A stretch of 8,598 bases of DNA. Source: Flammeovirgaceae bacterium. GTDB taxonomy: Bacteria > Bacteroidota > Bacteroidia > Cytophagales > Cyclobacteriaceae. Positions within the stretch are counted from its first letter, which is position 1. Every line of letters begins with the position of its first letter. The stretch spans positions 1 through 8,598 of the forward strand of contig CANGUI010000059.1 in the NCBI GenBank assembly GCA_947457025.1. Direction: 5' to 3'. The position numbers and the translations under genes are program-made. A model generated the notes under the pieces. That model was given only the letters and a program-made list of their open reading frames with translations, was not told the DNA's origin and made no database searches. This document shows positions 6,886 to 8,598 of the stretch, in pieces.

Positions 6886-7293
6886 ATGGCCACTACAATG
6901 ACCGGGCGATACGAAGGACACCTTCGCACCGAGTTAGCCCACTTGCGCTCGCAATCCCGAATCTTGACTGATGCGCCTCCGGATAACCAAGGGCGGGGTG
7001 AGGCTTTTAGCCCAACTGACCTGGTGGCTGCCGCACTGAGCAGCTGCATGATGACGTTAATGGGGATTCTTGCCCAACGTGAAGGTATTGACCTTACCGG
7101 GATGACTTCTGAAATTGAGAAAGTGATGAGTTCAAATCCTCGAAAGATTTCCGAAATCCGGATCACTTTTACACACCCAAAACTGGAAGCCACTGAGATC
7201 CAAAAACAGAAACTGATACATGCGGCCCGCACCTGCCCGGTTGCGCTCAGCCTCGCCGAAGGTATCAGGCAGGAGGTTCAGTTCAACTTTTAA
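6886..7293 (+). CDS. OsmC-family peroxiredoxin-like protein
   Basis: A 135-residue cytoplasmic protein of the OsmC/Ohr superfamily, which in characterised members reduces organic and lipid hydroperoxides through two cysteines. The family cysteines are both present: Cys54 in LSSCMMT at the start of the central helix and Cys117 in RTCPVALSL. The FSPTDLVAAAL motif (41-51) leading into the first cysteine is also typical. Length and sequence match the short OsmC-family proteins common in Bacteroidota, which are distinct from Ohr. Whether it acts on peroxides or has another thiol role is not shown by sequence. It is transcribed divergently from the exported protein gene and converges on ytxJ. Its last 11 bases overlap the end of that gene on the other strand. 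Confidence 0.9.
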   Translation: MATTMTGRYEGHLRTELAHLRSQSRILTDAPPDNQGRGEAFSPTDLVAAALSSCMMTLMGILAQREGIDLTGMTSEIEKVMSSNPRKISEIRITFTHPKLEATEIQKQKLIHAARTCPVALSLAEGIRQEVQFNF

Positions 7294-7621
7294 TCGCCAC
7301 AGCGGCGATGCTGCTCCAGGATATGGCCAGATGCGACCAACTCCCGACCACCCGGCCATTTTCGATCAGAATCGCCTGCGGGGACTCATGGTGCACGCCT
7401 AATCTGTCTGCCAGGTGATTTGAGACCATCCTGAAGTTGATCAGGTCAATGTACACTGGCGTTATGTCTGCTTCCACGACCCAGTTTCGCTCCAATCGAT
7501 TCAAAGCCGTAGCGCTGATGGAACAGCGAATACTGTGCTTGAAAAACAGCACCGGCATCTGATACGATTTCCGCATGTACACGTCAATTTCTTCCGGGTT
7601 CTCCAAATGATTCCACTGCAT
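7283..7621 (-). CDS. ytxJ: Bacillithiol-system redox protein YtxJ (BrxC-like monothiol bacilliredoxin)
   Basis: A 112-residue thioredoxin-fold protein of the YtxJ/DUF2847 family, which removes bacillithiol from S-bacillithiolated proteins. The active-site region FKHSIRCSIS (27-36) carries the single catalytic Cys33 at the position of the family TCPIS cysteine. The conserved cis-Pro region is HESPQAIL (Pro81), followed by the IENGRVV strand and SHLAI (96-100). I chose the ATG at 7621 because it begins the family pattern (MQWNHLENPEEID). A GTG at 7645 would add eight residues and overlap the upstream gene. The gene lies 11 bp downstream of the repeat protein, so the two are probably one transcript, and it overlaps the OsmC gene end by 11 bp. 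It implies that this organism makes bacillithiol, whose biosynthesis genes are not in the window. Confidence 0.88.
   Translation of the reverse strand: MQWNHLENPEEIDVYMRKSYQMPVLFFKHSIRCSISATALNRLERNWVVEADITPVYIDLINFRMVSNHLADRLGVHHESPQAILIENGRVVGSWSHLAISWSSIAAVAIKS
7293..7309 (+). other. Small hairpin at the convergent gene ends
   Basis: ATCGCC (7293-7298) pairs with GGCGAT (7304-7309) around ACAGC, starting on the last base of the OsmC stop codon and lying inside the ytxJ coding sequence. There is no T-tract on either strand. It may stabilise the 3' end of the OsmC mRNA or be a chance structure. No standard terminator was found between the two convergent genes. Confidence 0.25.
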
Positions 7622-7632
7622 AAAGGATGGTT

Positions 7633-8598
7633 CTATTCGTACCACAGCCCGATTTCGCGTTTATCATAGCGGGGTTTCCTGATCCGCTCTTTCGTATACT
7701 GTGGCTGAGTTTCATTTTTTCGAAAATTCTTAACCCACCAGAGTTTAACGTTTGTGAACCAGGATCGGTTATCAAGCTGAGACCGACGGCGGCTATGGGC
7801 AAACTGAGCATCGGGATGAAGGCGGCCATCGGCATACCTTTTTACTTTTAGCTCTCCATCAAAACTCGCGATCTTCGCGTACGCACGTCCGGGATACCGG
7901 CCATCAAGGGCCAGCGTGTTGCTGTTGGGGTTGTGTCTGTATGGAAATCGCTGTTTACTCCGACCGCTGAATTTGGTGGCTTTCACCCACTCACGCGTGG
8001 GGCCAATCGTCTTGAGCGCATCCGGACTCGCTGACGGACTACGCTTGTAATCCCACGGTATGCGCACTCGCACTTGCAGTTCATTTACTTCGGCTACCTG
8101 ATCTGTAGGAGAGCGTTTCTTGGCAGAACTTTTGTGAGCCTCTGGATTTTGCCGGTACCCACGCTTCGTTTTCACAAGGCCTGAAGCGGCCACGTCTTTC
8201 AAATATCCGCTTGTTGGCAGTCTTGGAGCGATCGGTTTCTCCTGATTATTCCACAACTTACCACTTACACTGCCTCCACCCTTTTTCGGCTTCTCTGCTT
8301 TTAGAGACCCCTTGTAATTTCCACCCGCTGTTTCAAAGCCACGCTGTTTATAAAAGTCCAGCTTGCCGCGGTAAATACCGCCCTCCAGGGTACCACGCCC
8401 GCCTGCACGAACCTCTACGGGACGGTCACCATTATTGCGCGGCCGGCTGCTGATACTGCCACCGCCTTTTAGCGGTTTCGAAGCCTTTAATTTTCCTTTG
8501 AAGTTGCCACCGGCAGTTTCGATTCCGCGTTGTTTGTAAAAATCTAATCTGCCACGGTACATGCCTCCCTCAAGAGAGCCACGGCCGCCGGTACGCAC
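7633..8598 (-). CDS. Basic Gly-rich repeat protein, partial (N-terminus beyond the window)
   Basis: The last 321 residues of a protein whose start lies beyond the right edge; the first visible codon is GTG (Val) and is not taken as a start. Visible residues 1-62 and 63-124 are two tandem 62-residue repeats with GGRG-LEGG-YRG-LDFYKQRG-ETAGGN and a KGGGS segment followed by NN-x3-P. A middle region follows, then a C-terminal block with YRHNPNSN, LHPDAQF (260-266), KLWWVKNF near 285-292 and a KPRYDK/GLWYE ending (308-321). The protein is strongly basic and rich in Gly and Lys/Arg. I recall similar C-terminal sequences in conserved hypothetical proteins of Cytophagales, but know no function. Localisation cannot be judged without the N-terminus. 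It ends 11 bases before ytxJ on the same strand, so co-transcription is likely. Confidence 0.8.
   Translation of the reverse strand: MRTGGRGSLEGGMYRGRLDFYKQRGIETAGGNFKGKLKASKPLKGGGSISSRPRNNGDRPVEVRAGGRGTLEGGIYRGKLDFYKQRGFETAGGNYKGSLKAEKPKKGGGSVSGKLWNNQEKPIAPRLPTSGYLKDVAASGLVKTKRGYRQNPEAHKSSAKKRSPTDQVAEVNELQVRVRIPWDYKRSPSASPDALKTIGPTREWVKATKFSGRSKQRFPYRHNPNSNTLALDGRYPGRAYAKIASFDGELKVKRYADGRLHPDAQFAHSRRRSQLDNRSWFTNVKLWWVKNFRKNETQPQYTKERIRKPRYDKREIGLWYE
8227..8598 (-). repeat. Two 186-bp tandem coding repeats
   Basis: Units 8598-8413 and 8412-8227 each encode 62 residues and match at 43 of 62 positions. The DNA has diverged more than the protein: the shared DFYKQRG uses different codons at five of its seven residues. 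This indicates an old duplication under protein-level selection rather than a recent copy. Because the array reaches the window edge exactly at a unit boundary, more units probably lie beyond it. Confidence 0.85.

Noticed and set aside
7622..7645. GTG start for ytxJ
   Set aside because: It would overlap the upstream gene and add residues not seen at the start of family members; the ATG at 7621 fits the family pattern.
8227..8598. Possible CRISPR-like or non-coding repeat array
   Set aside because: The repeats are 186 bp, contiguous, in frame, and conserved at protein rather than DNA level, so they are coding repeats.

Overview
The window looks like a chromosomal segment of a Bacteroidota bacterium, most likely of the order Cytophagales. 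Several signs point this way. There is a large secreted Met-zincin metalloprotease of the DUF5118/DUF5117/DUF4953 type. The TonB protein has an acidic Glu-rich linker instead of a Lys-Pro one. A YtxJ-type bacilliredoxin implies use of bacillithiol. Start codons generally lack Shine-Dalgarno sequences, and two minus-strand genes are preceded by TAnnTTTG-like -7 elements. No rRNA, tRNA, CRISPR array, transposase or phage gene was seen.

Layout: (1) Positions 1-163 are AT-rich upstream DNA with a 21-bp perfect palindrome (103-123) and a likely promoter. (2) 164-2337 (+) is a two-gene unit: an AdiC-like APC-family amino acid transporter whose stop overlaps, in an ATGA, the start of a guanidino-modifying hydrolase of the dimethylargininase/arginine deiminase superfamily. 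(3) 2429-4978 (+) is a secreted zinc metalloprotease, followed by a clear intrinsic terminator. (4) 5024-5260 has no gene I recognise and lies between two terminators that face each other. (5) 5312-5986 (-) is a TonB energy transducer, and 6088-6816 (-) is a small exported, probably outer-membrane, protein. (6) 6886-7293 (+) is an OsmC-family protein, divergent from (5). (7) 7283-7621 (-) is YtxJ. It lies 11 bp downstream of a basic, Gly-rich repeat protein (7633-8598, -) that runs off the right edge.

How the genes may work together: the transporter and hydrolase probably take up arginine or methylarginine and hydrolyse it to citrulline, under control of the upstream palindrome. TonB and the small exported protein belong to the cell envelope. 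OsmC and YtxJ are both thiol-based redox proteins; they converge and overlap by 11 bp at their 3' ends. Most of the window is ordinary chromosomal content. The parts that most deserve a second look are the transporter/hydrolase unit with its palindrome, the co-directional repeat protein and YtxJ, and the unexplained DNA between the two terminators. I do not see convincing evidence of a wholly new system.
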